From a virus: 22,747 nt of DNA. This document shows positions 15,697 through 21,278 of this stretch, piece after piece. A program made the position numbers and the translations under genes. The notes beneath the pieces were generated by a model. The model was not told the origin of the DNA. It made no database searches and was given only the letters and a program-made list of their open reading frames with translations. Location of the stretch: IMG/VR virus record IMGVR_UViG_3300035698_005120, positions 1-22,747 of that record; one strand, 5' to 3'. Each line of letters begins with the position of its first letter. Within the stretch, counting starts at the first letter, position 1.

Positions 15697-16556
15697 GCGT
15701 CACTTCAATCAAGGAAATCTCCGACGGGCGTGGCGGTGGTGATGAGCTTTCTTCATCGTCGTATACCGCCGACGACACCCGCGTGTGGCGTGTGTATACC
15801 AGCAGCGTGTATGATTCGGCAGACACGGTGCTGCGAGCAGGCCCCGCGATTGGTGCAGCCCACAACACGATCTCCAATCTGTACGCGAAATCACGGCGGG
15901 CCGTGAATAAGGGACCGGGTAAGCTCGTCTGGATTCTCACGGTGAAATATGACGTGCAATGGGAGGCGTCGGAAAACCCGCTTGCAAAACCGGCTGAAAT
16001 CACATGGGCCACGGAGTCCGCACAGGGGATCGCAACCAAAGACATCGACGGTAATGCGATTCTAAACACGGCGGGCGATTACTACGAAGAGGGCTATCCG
16101 ATAGAGCAGCATTTCTGGACCGCCAAGGTTAAGAAAAACGTATCCTATGTGCCGACGTGGATTGACGATTACCGCGATGCAGTGAACAGTGATGCGTTTT
16201 ATCTCGATGGCCTGACGATTGCCGCACGGACCGCAAAAGTATCCGGTATCACTATTGGCTGGTGGCAGTTCCAAAGCGATATTTGGTTTCGCACTATCGA
16301 CATGTCCATAAAGATTCGAGACACATGGACAGCCAGCATCAAAAACATTGGGCTGTATCGACAGGTTGAAAGCGCGACTGACCCAGGAACTTACCAGCGG
16401 ATACGATGTACAGATGATAAAGGCTCAGACACGAAAATACCTGTCGCCCTTGACGCCAATGGTGATCAGATTATAGGCCCGACGCCATCTACGGTGGTGT
16501 TCAATACTCATTATATTTACCCAGAACAAGTTTTTTCATTCTTACCCTTGGTGTAA
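15693..16556 (+). CDS. hypothetical tail-region protein, 287 aa
   Basis: No family recognised. The gene is coupled to the tape measure by an ATGA overlap and lies where distal tail (Dit-like) or baseplate proteins are usually encoded. The sequence is mixed alpha/beta with many aromatics, for example RVWRVYTSSVYDSADTVLRAGP, KLVWILTVKYDVQWEASEN and GITIGWWQFQSDIWFRTIDMSIK. It has no membrane or signal features. The regular strands and Trp-rich segment would fit a tail-tip structural protein, but that is positional inference. Confidence 0.65.
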   Translation: MSVTSIKEISDGRGGGDELSSSSYTADDTRVWRVYTSSVYDSADTVLRAGPAIGAAHNTISNLYAKSRRAVNKGPGKLVWILTVKYDVQWEASENPLAKPAEITWATESAQGIATKDIDGNAILNTAGDYYEEGYPIEQHFWTAKVKKNVSYVPTWIDDYRDAVNSDAFYLDGLTIAARTAKVSGITIGWWQFQSDIWFRTIDMSIKIRDTWTASIKNIGLYRQVESATDPGTYQRIRCTDDKGSDTKIPVALDANGDQIIGPTPSTVVFNTHYIYPEQVFSFLPLV

Positions 16557-16558
16557 CA

Positions 16559-16930
16559 ATGGCCAACGAGATTACAGTTAGTTTTAATGCTCAAGTTGTT
16601 AACGGCTTTATGCGTGAGACAATGCAGCCGGGGCAGATACAAATCGACCAGGCAGCGGTGGGCCGTGCCGGGCATATACAAAGTATTGGCCATGCTGCTG
16701 CCGAAATTGTTGACCTTGGTGACGTATCAACGAACGGGATGTTGTATCTCCGTAATCTTGATGAGACAAACTATATTCTCTTCGGCCCGGATGTTGGCTC
16801 GGATATCGAGAGATGTGGCAAATTAAAAGCTGGTGAGTTTGCTTGGCTCCGCCTTGCGCCAACGGTTGTATTATATGCCCAGGCTGATACGGCTGCTTGT
16901 CTGCTCGACGTGAGCCTATTCGAGGATTGA
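16559..16930 (+). CDS. phage structural-type protein, tandem copy 1
   Basis: This 123-aa protein has conserved segments MANEITVSFNAQVVNG, VDLGDVSTNGMLYLRNLDETN, KAGEFAWLRLAPTVVL and DTAACLLDVSLFED, a beta-rich pattern I associate with small phage virion proteins. I cannot name a family. Copy 2 lies 10 bp downstream and shares long identical DNA blocks. There is no strong SD before the ATG, which is only two bases after the previous stop. Tail-tip or fibre function is inferred from position after the tape measure. Confidence 0.65.
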   Translation: MANEITVSFNAQVVNGFMRETMQPGQIQIDQAAVGRAGHIQSIGHAAAEIVDLGDVSTNGMLYLRNLDETNYILFGPDVGSDIERCGKLKAGEFAWLRLAPTVVLYAQADTAACLLDVSLFED

Positions 16931-16940
16931 GGAGCAACAC

Positions 16941-17306
16941 ATGGCCAACGAGATTACAGTAAGTTTTAATGCTCAAGTCGTCAACGGCCTGATGCGAAAG
17001 ACGATCCAGCTAGGGCAAATGCAAATTGACCAGGCGGCAGTGGGCCGTGCCGGGCACACGCAAGAGATTGGCACGAGTTCAGAGGTGGTTGACCTTGGTG
17101 ACGTATCAACGAACGGGATGTTGTATCTCCGTAATCTTGATGAGACAAATTTTATCACTTTCGGAACCGATGATGTACTTGGTATTATTTTCGCCGAATT
17201 AAAGCCCGGTGAGTTTGCTTGGCTCCGCCTTGCGCCAACGGTTGTATTAAAAGCCGTCGCCAACACGGCTGCATGCTTACTCGACGTAAAACTTTTCGAG
17301 GATTAA
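16941..17306 (+). CDS. phage structural-type protein, tandem copy 2
   Basis: This 121-aa protein is a duplicate of the preceding gene. The DNA shares a 62-bp identical block (16709-16770 with 17088-17149) and a 42-bp identical block (16832-16873 with 17208-17249). Differences cluster in a few segments, notably residues 17-27, 40-50 and 72-90. GAGGAG provides a good SD. Both copies keep intact frames, so both are probably functional. The clustering suggests patchy divergence or gene conversion. The role is unknown; likely virion-associated. Confidence 0.65.
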   Translation: MANEITVSFNAQVVNGLMRKTIQLGQMQIDQAAVGRAGHTQEIGTSSEVVDLGDVSTNGMLYLRNLDETNFITFGTDDVLGIIFAELKPGEFAWLRLAPTVVLKAVANTAACLLDVKLFED

Positions 17307-17315
17307 GGCCACTCA

Positions 17316-17912
17316 ATGCCGGTCTATGAGTTTGGTGAAAAAGCGCGAGGGCGAATTGCCAAAGTTGTTCGGCACGTCGAGTCGCAGGGCATCGACAACC
17401 GCCCCACCCCTGCACAGTGGCGCGGTGATTCTAATTTGCAGTGGTTCCTGCTTACCGAGGATTACGGAGCCGACACCGATCACCCGCACGAGGCCCGAGG
17501 CAAGTTCGGCACATGGTCGGCGGCAGACGATGGCGGCGACGGCGAAATGACAGCGGAGCCAGTCGCTTGGGATTACGTACGCGATACGACTAGATACCGC
17601 ACGGGCGGGGAAAATCAATGGGTGTTGTGCCGACCGATTGGCTCGCTTAACGATACGGTATGGGAGGTTGTGAGTAGTAATAGTTCTGGCTTCCGCCAAG
17701 TCACGGGATACCTCACTGCTGCTCTGGCCACTACCGATACGACATGCACATTAGAAGCCATCGTTGCAACCCACGGCGAAACTCCCGACGATCCGCTTAC
17801 GGTTCATAATCCGTTTGCTTTCGATTCTGATGACGAGGGTTTTTGCGTGGCGGAATACTGGCCGAATCAAGATTATTGGGTTTTGACTTACGCCCCGTGT
17901 GCAACGACATAA
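17316..17912 (+). CDS. hypothetical tail-region protein, 198 aa
   Basis: No family recognised. The protein begins with a basic region (YEFGEKARGRIAKVVRHVE). An acidic, Trp-containing part follows, then a beta-rich C-terminal part with CTLEAIVATHGETPDDPLTVHNP, and it ends EYWPNQDYWVLTYAPCATT. AAGG overlaps the previous stop at suitable spacing. The stop overlaps the next ATG (TAATG), tying it to the Cys-rich gene. A virion-tip or fibre-associated role is possible from position only. Confidence 0.6.
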   Translation: MPVYEFGEKARGRIAKVVRHVESQGIDNRPTPAQWRGDSNLQWFLLTEDYGADTDHPHEARGKFGTWSAADDGGDGEMTAEPVAWDYVRDTTRYRTGGENQWVLCRPIGSLNDTVWEVVSSNSSGFRQVTGYLTAALATTDTTCTLEAIVATHGETPDDPLTVHNPFAFDSDDEGFCVAEYWPNQDYWVLTYAPCATT

Positions 17913-18421
17913 TGAAAATCTGGCATCCAAAACACAAACGAAACTCGTTCCTTCACAAGGCTGCTCGGAGTATTGGCGATGCGTTTTGTGGTTCGCCGAT
18001 GGGGCCAAGTAAGCTGCTTGCGCCGAGCGGGCTGTGGATGCCGAAGTTTGTGGGCGGGAGGCGGCGGTGTTGTTGTGGTGGTGGCGTATGCACATGTGAA
18101 GTATTATTGACAATCGCCGGGATTACAGGAGCACTATCTTCATTGAATGGTGAGTATACATTGTCCCCTTATACTTGTCCGCCAGCTTCCGGCGCGGTGT
18201 GTTGTTGGCGATATGTGTGGGATACTGTTTATTCATTAACACTATATGTTAATCCCGATAGTATTCATGCAACGCGGGTTGAATATGCTGCACACCTCTG
18301 TGCTGACTGGGTCAATGGCGCAAACTGGTACTGCGAAGCAGAAATGACGCTTGATATTCTACACCCTACTTGCTACGCTCCCGACTGGGAAGATTCCACC
18401 GCTACGATTGAAGTTTTATGA
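17912..18421 (+). CDS. Cys-rich hypothetical protein, 169 aa
   Basis: No family recognised. The ATG at 17912 overlaps the preceding stop; an upstream in-frame start at 17843 would lie inside the previous gene and is rejected. The N-terminus is basic (MKIWHPKHKRNSFLHK). Twelve cysteines include the cluster RRRCCCGGGVCTC near residues 51-62, a CC pair in GAVCCWRYVW, and three more near the C-terminus. Metal binding or a disulfide-stabilised virion protein is plausible. The C-terminal half appears beta-rich (YTLSPYTCPP, YSLTLYVNPDS). It is coupled to another Cys-rich gene by an ATGA overlap. Confidence 0.62.
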   Translation: MKIWHPKHKRNSFLHKAARSIGDAFCGSPMGPSKLLAPSGLWMPKFVGGRRRCCCGGGVCTCEVLLTIAGITGALSSLNGEYTLSPYTCPPASGAVCCWRYVWDTVYSLTLYVNPDSIHATRVEYAAHLCADWVNGANWYCEAEMTLDILHPTCYAPDWEDSTATIEVL

Positions 18422-18759
18422 TCGACTGCCCCTTCACCCTCAACACTGACGGCCTTTGGCAATGTCCTGATTGTGGCTGGGTTCTCAAGCTCAAACGAGA
18501 CAAGCCTATACCTCGCAACTGCCCGGCCTCGATCACCGACGAAGACCGCAAGCGGATGGCGGAATCAGCAGAACAGGGGCTCAATGCTCCAACCCCTTGG
18601 CCCGAGGACGACATCGACTATATTACAACCGATATCTGCCCCGCGTGTGACAAGTACAAGGATGGCAGGTGCAAATGCGGCAACTGCAAACAATCACAAG
18701 GCAGGTCAGTCCGCGAGATGGTGGAGCGGGGCGGAAGCTGCCCGGCGATGAAGTGGTGA
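18418..18759 (+). CDS. zinc-ribbon-like small protein, 113 aa
   Basis: This small protein has ten cysteines with CxxC-type pairs: QCPDCGWV near residue 16, ICPAC near residue 74, RCKCGNC near residue 84, and an isolated SCP at the end. The first pair plus RNCP could form one metal site and the later pairs a second. The middle is acidic (PWPEDDIDYITTDI). The start overlaps the preceding stop as ATGA. It is the last gene before the terminator at 18764, so the late operon ends here. Its role is unknown; a zinc-binding assembly or regulatory factor would be a guess. Confidence 0.62.
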   Translation: MIDCPFTLNTDGLWQCPDCGWVLKLKRDKPIPRNCPASITDEDRKRMAESAEQGLNAPTPWPEDDIDYITTDICPACDKYKDGRCKCGNCKQSQGRSVREMVERGGSCPAMKW

Positions 18760-18763
18760 ATGG

Positions 18764-18791
18764 GAAGTGATTACCGCTTCTTTTTCTTTTT
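18764..18791 (+). terminator. rho-independent terminator, end of late region
   Basis: GAAGTG (18764-18769) pairs with CGCTTC (18775-18780) across ATTAC, with one G-U pair, followed directly by TTTTTCTTTTTC. It starts 5 nt after the stop of the zinc-ribbon-like gene. Confidence 0.75.
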
Positions 18792-18827
18792 CAATGGCTC
18801 GGTCACGGGTAGCAACACACGATTCTC

Positions 18828-18862
18828 AAAACCGTCGTTTCGCCCGATTCGACGGTTTTATT
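18828..18862 (+). terminator. second hairpin terminator, possibly bidirectional
   Basis: AAAACCGTCG (18828-18837) pairs perfectly with CGACGGTTTT (18850-18859) across a 12-nt loop, followed by ATT. The A-run on the left would serve as a U-run on the minus strand. It lies in the gap of about 310 bp between 18760 and 19069, which holds no convincing gene. Confidence 0.6.
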
Positions 18863-18902
18863 AAAATCCCCCAGCAGCCCACAACGCAACGCCACAGCGG
18901 GC

Positions 18903-18922
18903 AGCTCGAGCGCGCTCGAGCT
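18903..18922. repeat. perfect 20-bp palindrome
   Basis: AGCTCGAGCG (18903-18912) is followed directly by its reverse complement CGCTCGAGCT. It contains two CTCGAG units. It could be a binding site or a cruciform-forming element upstream of the promoter at 18996. No known protein site is recognised. Confidence 0.7.
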
Positions 18923-18952
18923 TCTTTCCGCCTCTGCGTAACCCCCCCCGCC

Positions 18953-18976
18953 TGGGAATACTTCGGTTATTTCCCA
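18953..18976 (+). promoter_or_regulatory. UUCG-tetraloop hairpin upstream of the early promoter
   Basis: TGGGAATAC (18953-18961) and GTTATTTCCCA (18966-18976) form about 9 bp with two bulged T bases around the loop TTCG closed by C-G, a very stable RNA tetraloop. It is followed by A bases rather than T, so it is not a + strand terminator. The function is unclear. Confidence 0.45.
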
Positions 18977-18995
18977 AAAATACCGTGCGGTGCTA

Positions 18996-19023
18996 TTGAC
19001 TTAGTATCCGATACGTATATAAT
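18996..19023 (+). promoter_or_regulatory. promoter with palindromic operator-like spacer
   Basis: The -35 is TTGACT (18996-19001), the spacer is 16 bp, and the -10 is a perfect TATAAT (19018-19023). The spacer contains GTATC-C-GATAC (19004-19014), a perfect inverted repeat, and an overlapping ATACGTAT palindrome (19011-19018) that runs into the -10. It reads into the 97-aa gene and probably the XRE gene. Repressor binding here would block polymerase. Which regulator acts on it is unknown. Confidence 0.75.
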
Positions 19024-19069
19024 AAGGGCATGGCAAACAACAATAACACTTTGAAACCAGGAGAAAACG

Positions 19070-19363
19070 ATGAAACCATTGGTACCCAAAACCGAAAACG
19101 GAATAAAGCAGATCGTTGGCCGTGCCGTGGCGAGATACCGCCGAGAGACAGGGCATGAATGCAGCGGTCACGCATTTGCATTCGATAATGGCGTTGTTGA
19201 CGTGTCTACGTGCGCGGCGGGCGGAGATAATGTGTGCTGGGCAACCAAGCTGCACGCCGCTGTTGCATCAGCCATGATGGATCATGGCTACACGTCTATA
19301 CCGGGCAGTCGATGCCATTGTTGTGGCAATGTAAGCAGCCGTTTGCGATTCACGGCGCACTAG
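19070..19363 (+). CDS. hypothetical early protein, 97 aa
   Basis: No family recognised. The gene has a strong SD (CCAGGAGAAAACG) and is the first gene behind the operator-containing promoter. The N-terminus is basic (GIKQIVGRAVARYRRETGHEC). The middle has HAFAFDNGVVDVSTCAAGGDNVCWATKLHAAVASAMMDHGY. The C-terminus has a short Cys/His motif CHCCGN that could bind metal. No signal peptide or membrane segment is present. An early regulatory or host-interaction protein is possible from its promoter. Confidence 0.62.
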   Translation: MKPLVPKTENGIKQIVGRAVARYRRETGHECSGHAFAFDNGVVDVSTCAAGGDNVCWATKLHAAVASAMMDHGYTSIPGSRCHCCGNVSSRLRFTAH

Positions 19364-19444
19364 GATGCCATGCTAAATTAGGAAACCCCGCCCACCCAAA
19401 GGGCAATTGGAAACAGTAGGTAATTTCACACAGGAGTATTCAAA

Positions 19445-19735
19445 ATGACAAACGAACCCACAACCGGCGACCTCATCCGCGCCGCGCGGCTCGCCCGAGG
19501 GAAAAAGCTACACGGGACGCTGACCACATACCGGTCAGACGTCGCGGCGAAAATCAGCCCGGCAGAGATGTACACCCAGACCGATCTAGCCGCAGATGCT
19601 GGCTGTGCCGCCTCGCAGATATCATCCTGGGAACGAGGGGAAAAGAAGCCGACCGTCGATTCTCTAATCAAGCTGGCCGCCGCCCTGGGCGTGCCGGTGG
19701 CGGATCTGCTGCCGTCCGTTGTCGCTCGCCCGTGA
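19445..19735 (+). CDS. XRE/Cro-CI family HTH regulator
   Basis: This 96-aa DNA-binding protein has the XRE signature: GDLIRAARLARGKK as helix 1, then TQTDLAADAGCAASQISSWERGEKKPTVDSLIKLAAALGVPVADLL. Between helix 1 and the HTH core there is an unusual 25-30-residue insert (LHGTLTTYRSDVAAKISPAEMY). It has only the HTH domain, with no CI-type protease or dimerisation domain, so it looks more like Cro or a small repressor. AGGAG lies 8 nt before the ATG. It probably shares the promoter at 18996. Direct repeats flank its stop codon, and the palindromes at 18996-19023 are candidate operators. Confidence 0.85.
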   Translation: MTNEPTTGDLIRAARLARGKKLHGTLTTYRSDVAAKISPAEMYTQTDLAADAGCAASQISSWERGEKKPTVDSLIKLAAALGVPVADLLPSVVARP

Positions 19736-19785
19736 TCCACAAACCACGTCGACGATCATATTTCGCGTTTTGTGATCCACAAACC
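19732..19785. repeat. 14-bp direct repeats overlapping and following the XRE stop
   Basis: GTGATCCACAAACC occurs at 19732-19745 and again at 19772-19785, exactly 40 bp apart. The first copy includes the XRE stop codon. TGATCCACA within each differs from the DnaA-box consensus TTATCCACA at one position. They could be regulator or replication-initiator sites; two copies are too few to call iterons. Confidence 0.6.
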
Positions 19786-19841
19786 CCACGCGGGGGACCA
19801 TTCTCCTGACGTCGGGAATATGGTCGGTGCGCTTTCTTTCC

Positions 19842-19863
19842 GCCCGCAGATTGCGGGCTTTTT
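19842..19863 (+). terminator. rho-independent terminator
   Basis: GCCCGCA (19842-19848) pairs perfectly with TGCGGGC (19852-19858) across a 3-nt loop and is followed by TTTTT. It terminates the XRE transcript. Confidence 0.85.
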
Positions 19864-19870
19864 CATGCGC

Positions 19871-19929
19871 CGATCTGGTGTAGTGGATTGTGGTTCCAGG
19901 GGCGGGGGGTCCGAATCCCCTCAGCCACC
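19871..19929 (+). pseudogene. tRNA-like remnant lacking an anticodon arm
   Basis: A T-arm-like element has stem GGGGG (19905-19909), loop TCCGAAT and CCCCT (19917-19921), then a 7-nt 3' acceptor-like CAGCCAC and a discriminator base. Upstream, TGGTGTAGTGGATTG resembles a tRNA D-arm. No anticodon arm or matching 5' acceptor fits, so this is not a working tRNA. It may be a tRNA 3' fragment captured at an attachment site or by recombination. The 236-bp gap between 19736 and 19971 otherwise holds the direct repeats and a terminator. Confidence 0.35.
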
Positions 19930-19971
19930 CTCTCTTAACTGAAAAACAAGTAATAGAAAGGGGAGCAAGTT

Positions 19972-20175
19972 ATGACCATCACTGTTAATGGCCCTATCGA
20001 TCAACTCAGAAGGGGCCTTAATCCAAGTTTTGAATACTACAAAAACGCCTCCCGAAATGGCGATGTTCAGGCGACCGTTCTGGTTTGTAGTGAGATTCTT
20101 TATGGAGTGTTGGCAAACCTTGATGAACGGCTGGAGCGGCTGGAAGAAACATTGAAGGCTAGGGACGAATCGTGA
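19972..20175 (+). CDS. hypothetical small protein, 67 aa
   Basis: No family recognised. GAAAGGGGAG gives a strong SD about 7 nt before the ATG. The C-terminal half is a charged helix with heptad-like spacing (GVLANLDERLERLEETLKARDES), likely coiled coil and oligomeric. The N-terminal half includes NGPIDQLRRGLNPSFEYYKN. The 3' end overlaps, tail to tail, the minus-strand gene ending at 20159. The size and SD suggest a real early phage gene of unknown role. Confidence 0.6.
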   Translation: MTITVNGPIDQLRRGLNPSFEYYKNASRNGDVQATVLVCSEILYGVLANLDERLERLEETLKARDES

Positions 20176-20377
20176 AATCAAGTTTTGGGCCAATTAATGT
20201 GGGCTTAAAAAACTTGATGGTATTACCGGACAAGGCTTGACAGCTACCATCGAAGGGGTGGTATTTGGCCGCCAAAAATGGTGTTTCGCCGATGATTTCA
20301 AGAAAACTGCAATACTCTGTGGCACCATCTTCGAGTGCACACAAATACCAGCCGGGTTCCGTGGGTAAATTATACAT
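20159..20377 (-). CDS. hypothetical small protein on the minus strand, 72 aa
   Basis: The only minus-strand gene I support. A strong SD (GGAGG, 6 nt before ATG on the minus strand) marks the start. The protein begins MYNLPTEPGWYLCALEDGATEYCSFLEI. Its GWYL segment after a Pro/Glu start recalls small phage proteins of the DUF551 type, but the match is weak. It contains no HTH or membrane segment. The 3' end overlaps the 67-aa gene by 17 bp. Its promoter would lie in the palindrome-rich region 20378-20450, but none is clear. Confidence 0.6.
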   Translation of the reverse strand: MYNLPTEPGWYLCALEDGATEYCSFLEIIGETPFLAAKYHPFDGSCQALSGNTIKFFKPTLIGPKLDFTIRP

Positions 20378-20416
20378 TTTAACCTCCGTGAAAAAGTAAA
20401 CATTGAAACATTGTTT

Positions 20417-20496
20417 GCAGCGAAACGCGACGGGGACCGTTAGTCGTAAGACGCGGGCTGTGCTTAAGCAGTTTTCAGCCCCGTCGCGTTTCCTGC
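20417..20496. repeat. long inverted repeat / large stem-loop
   Basis: GAAACGCGACGGGG (20422-20435) is the exact reverse complement of 20479-20492. The arms extend by GCAG (20417-20420) with CTGC (20493-20496) across one bulged C, giving 18 bp around a loop of 43 nt. The loop holds TGCTTAAGCA (20461-20470) and GGGCTG (20455-20460), which can pair with CAGCCC (20476-20481) as a competing fold. It separates the minus-strand gene from the HTH gene. Confidence 0.75.
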
Positions 20497-20525
20497 TTGC
20501 AAAATCTAACGGTACTGCTACAATG
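20497..20525 (+). promoter_or_regulatory. promoter/operator of the HTH gene
   Basis: The -35 is TTGCAA (20497-20502), the spacer is 16 bp and the -10 is TACAAT (20519-20524). The sequence AAATCTAAC (20502-20510) followed by ggtact matches the left part of the palindromic operator found downstream at 20795-20818; the right half here is degenerate. Transcription is expected to start near 20531, at the ATG. Confidence 0.72.
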
Positions 20526-20530
20526 AGAGG

Positions 20531-20770
20531 ATGTCAATAGTGGATACTGACTTTCGTTTTCTGTCTGTCTCTGAAGCCGCTGAAATCCTCGGTGTTTCTG
20601 GTGGTCGTGTACGCCAATTGCTAATTGCTGGCCTTCTGAAAGGTCACAAATTAGGTGAAAAGCAGTGGGCTATTGACCCCGCAGAAGTTGCCCAGAGAAA
20701 AATTAAGCCGACACCAAGAGGGCGGCCGTGTCGCAAATCCATGACGGCAACCGACTTAAAAAAAGTATGA
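20531..20770 (+). CDS. small HTH DNA-binding protein (excisionase/MerR-like HTH)
   Basis: This 79-aa protein has a winged-helix HTH of the excisionase/HTH_17 type: FLSVSEAAEILGVSGGRVRQLLIAGLLKG, then HKLGEKQWAIDPAEVAQ (residues about 10-56) and a basic tail KIKPTPRGRPCRKS. It could be an excisionase or a lysis-lysogeny regulator. The predicted -10 at 20519-20524 puts the transcript start at the ATG, so the mRNA may be leaderless. A GTG at 20540 with GAGAGG 9 nt upstream is an alternative start if transcription begins earlier. Matching operator elements before and after the gene suggest that it regulates itself and the downstream genes. Confidence 0.82.
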   Translation: MSIVDTDFRFLSVSEAAEILGVSGGRVRQLLIAGLLKGHKLGEKQWAIDPAEVAQRKIKPTPRGRPCRKSMTATDLKKV

Positions 20771-20789
20771 TATTTTTTCGTCACTGCTA

Positions 20790-20818
20790 TTGACAAATCT
20801 AACGACACTGTTAGATTT
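20790..20818 (+). promoter_or_regulatory. promoter with perfect palindromic operator
   Basis: TTGACA (20790-20795), a 16-bp spacer and TAGATT (20812-20817) form a promoter. AAATCTAAC (20795-20803) and GTTAGATTT (20810-20818) form a perfect inverted repeat separated by 6 bp, spanning the spacer and -10. It aligns closely with the element at 20497-20525. It should drive the DUF3820-like gene and perhaps the integrase, and be blocked by a bound repressor. Confidence 0.8.
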
Positions 20819-20846
20819 ACGTTATCGAAAGCACATCGCTTTTGAA

Positions 20847-20900
20847 CGGGCCTGAAAACCCGCTTAAGCACCTCTCGACGCCCTCTTGCGTCACGGGTGC
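20847..20900 (+). promoter_or_regulatory. structured leader upstream of the DUF3820-like gene
   Basis: CGGG (20847-20850) pairs with CCCG (20859-20862). A second hairpin pairs GACGC (20877-20881) with GCGTC (20888-20892) inside GCACC (20868-20872) and GGTGC (20896-20900). The stretch 20848-20870, read in reverse complement, resembles TGCTTAAGC..TTTTCAG of the stem-loop at 20461. The role is unknown. Confidence 0.4.
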
Positions 20901-20975
20901 CACAACCCGAACCAAAACACCTGATTACCCTGATGGTTGCATGTGCGCGGCCCTGGGAACAAGTGTAGATTTTCC

Positions 20976-21278
20976 ATGAATGGTGATGACCTAATGCTGT
21001 TTGGAAAGCACAGAGGCAGGCCGCTTTCTAAGGTGCCTGAGCGGTATTTTCACTGGCTTATCCAGCAGGAATGGCTCGAACACCACCCGCTTCTGGTGCT
21101 GTATGTCGAGGAGCGACTTGGCCTCGAATTCAACCCGCCGCGGAAGCCTAGAAAGTGCGTTCTCACTACTTGTGGCACCGTAACCGGGGATTTATACGAT
21201 CCCTCCGCTAATGATGGAACATGTCCGTTTAACGCGGAAACCACGTTGAATCCAGTTGAACCTTTCATTAACACTTAA
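20976..21278 (+). CDS. DUF3820-like protein
   Basis: This 100-aa protein has the core LMLFGKHRGRPLSKVPERYFHWLIQQEWLEHHPLLVLYVEERLGLEF, which fits the DUF3820 pattern (FGKYKGKPL..P..Y..WL). Its biochemical role is unknown. The tail has four cysteines. Several starts are open, including TTG 20937 and ATG 20994. I chose ATG 20976 because it gives a compact N-terminus, but no convincing SD is visible, so the start is uncertain. It lies downstream of the palindromic operator. From its stop to the integrase start there are 143 bp with no supported gene. Confidence 0.75.
   Translation: MNGDDLMLFGKHRGRPLSKVPERYFHWLIQQEWLEHHPLLVLYVEERLGLEFNPPRKPRKCVLTTCGTVTGDLYDPSANDGTCPFNAETTLNPVEPFINT

Noticed and set aside
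18828-18859. Possible tRNA suggested by CTCAAAACCG and a CGATTCGA-like segment
   Set aside because: The arms pair as a simple 10-bp terminator hairpin and no cloverleaf can be drawn.
18767-19054. 95-codon open frame in the gap after the late terminator
   Set aside because: It starts inside the terminator, covers several palindromes and a promoter, and its translation has no coherent pattern.
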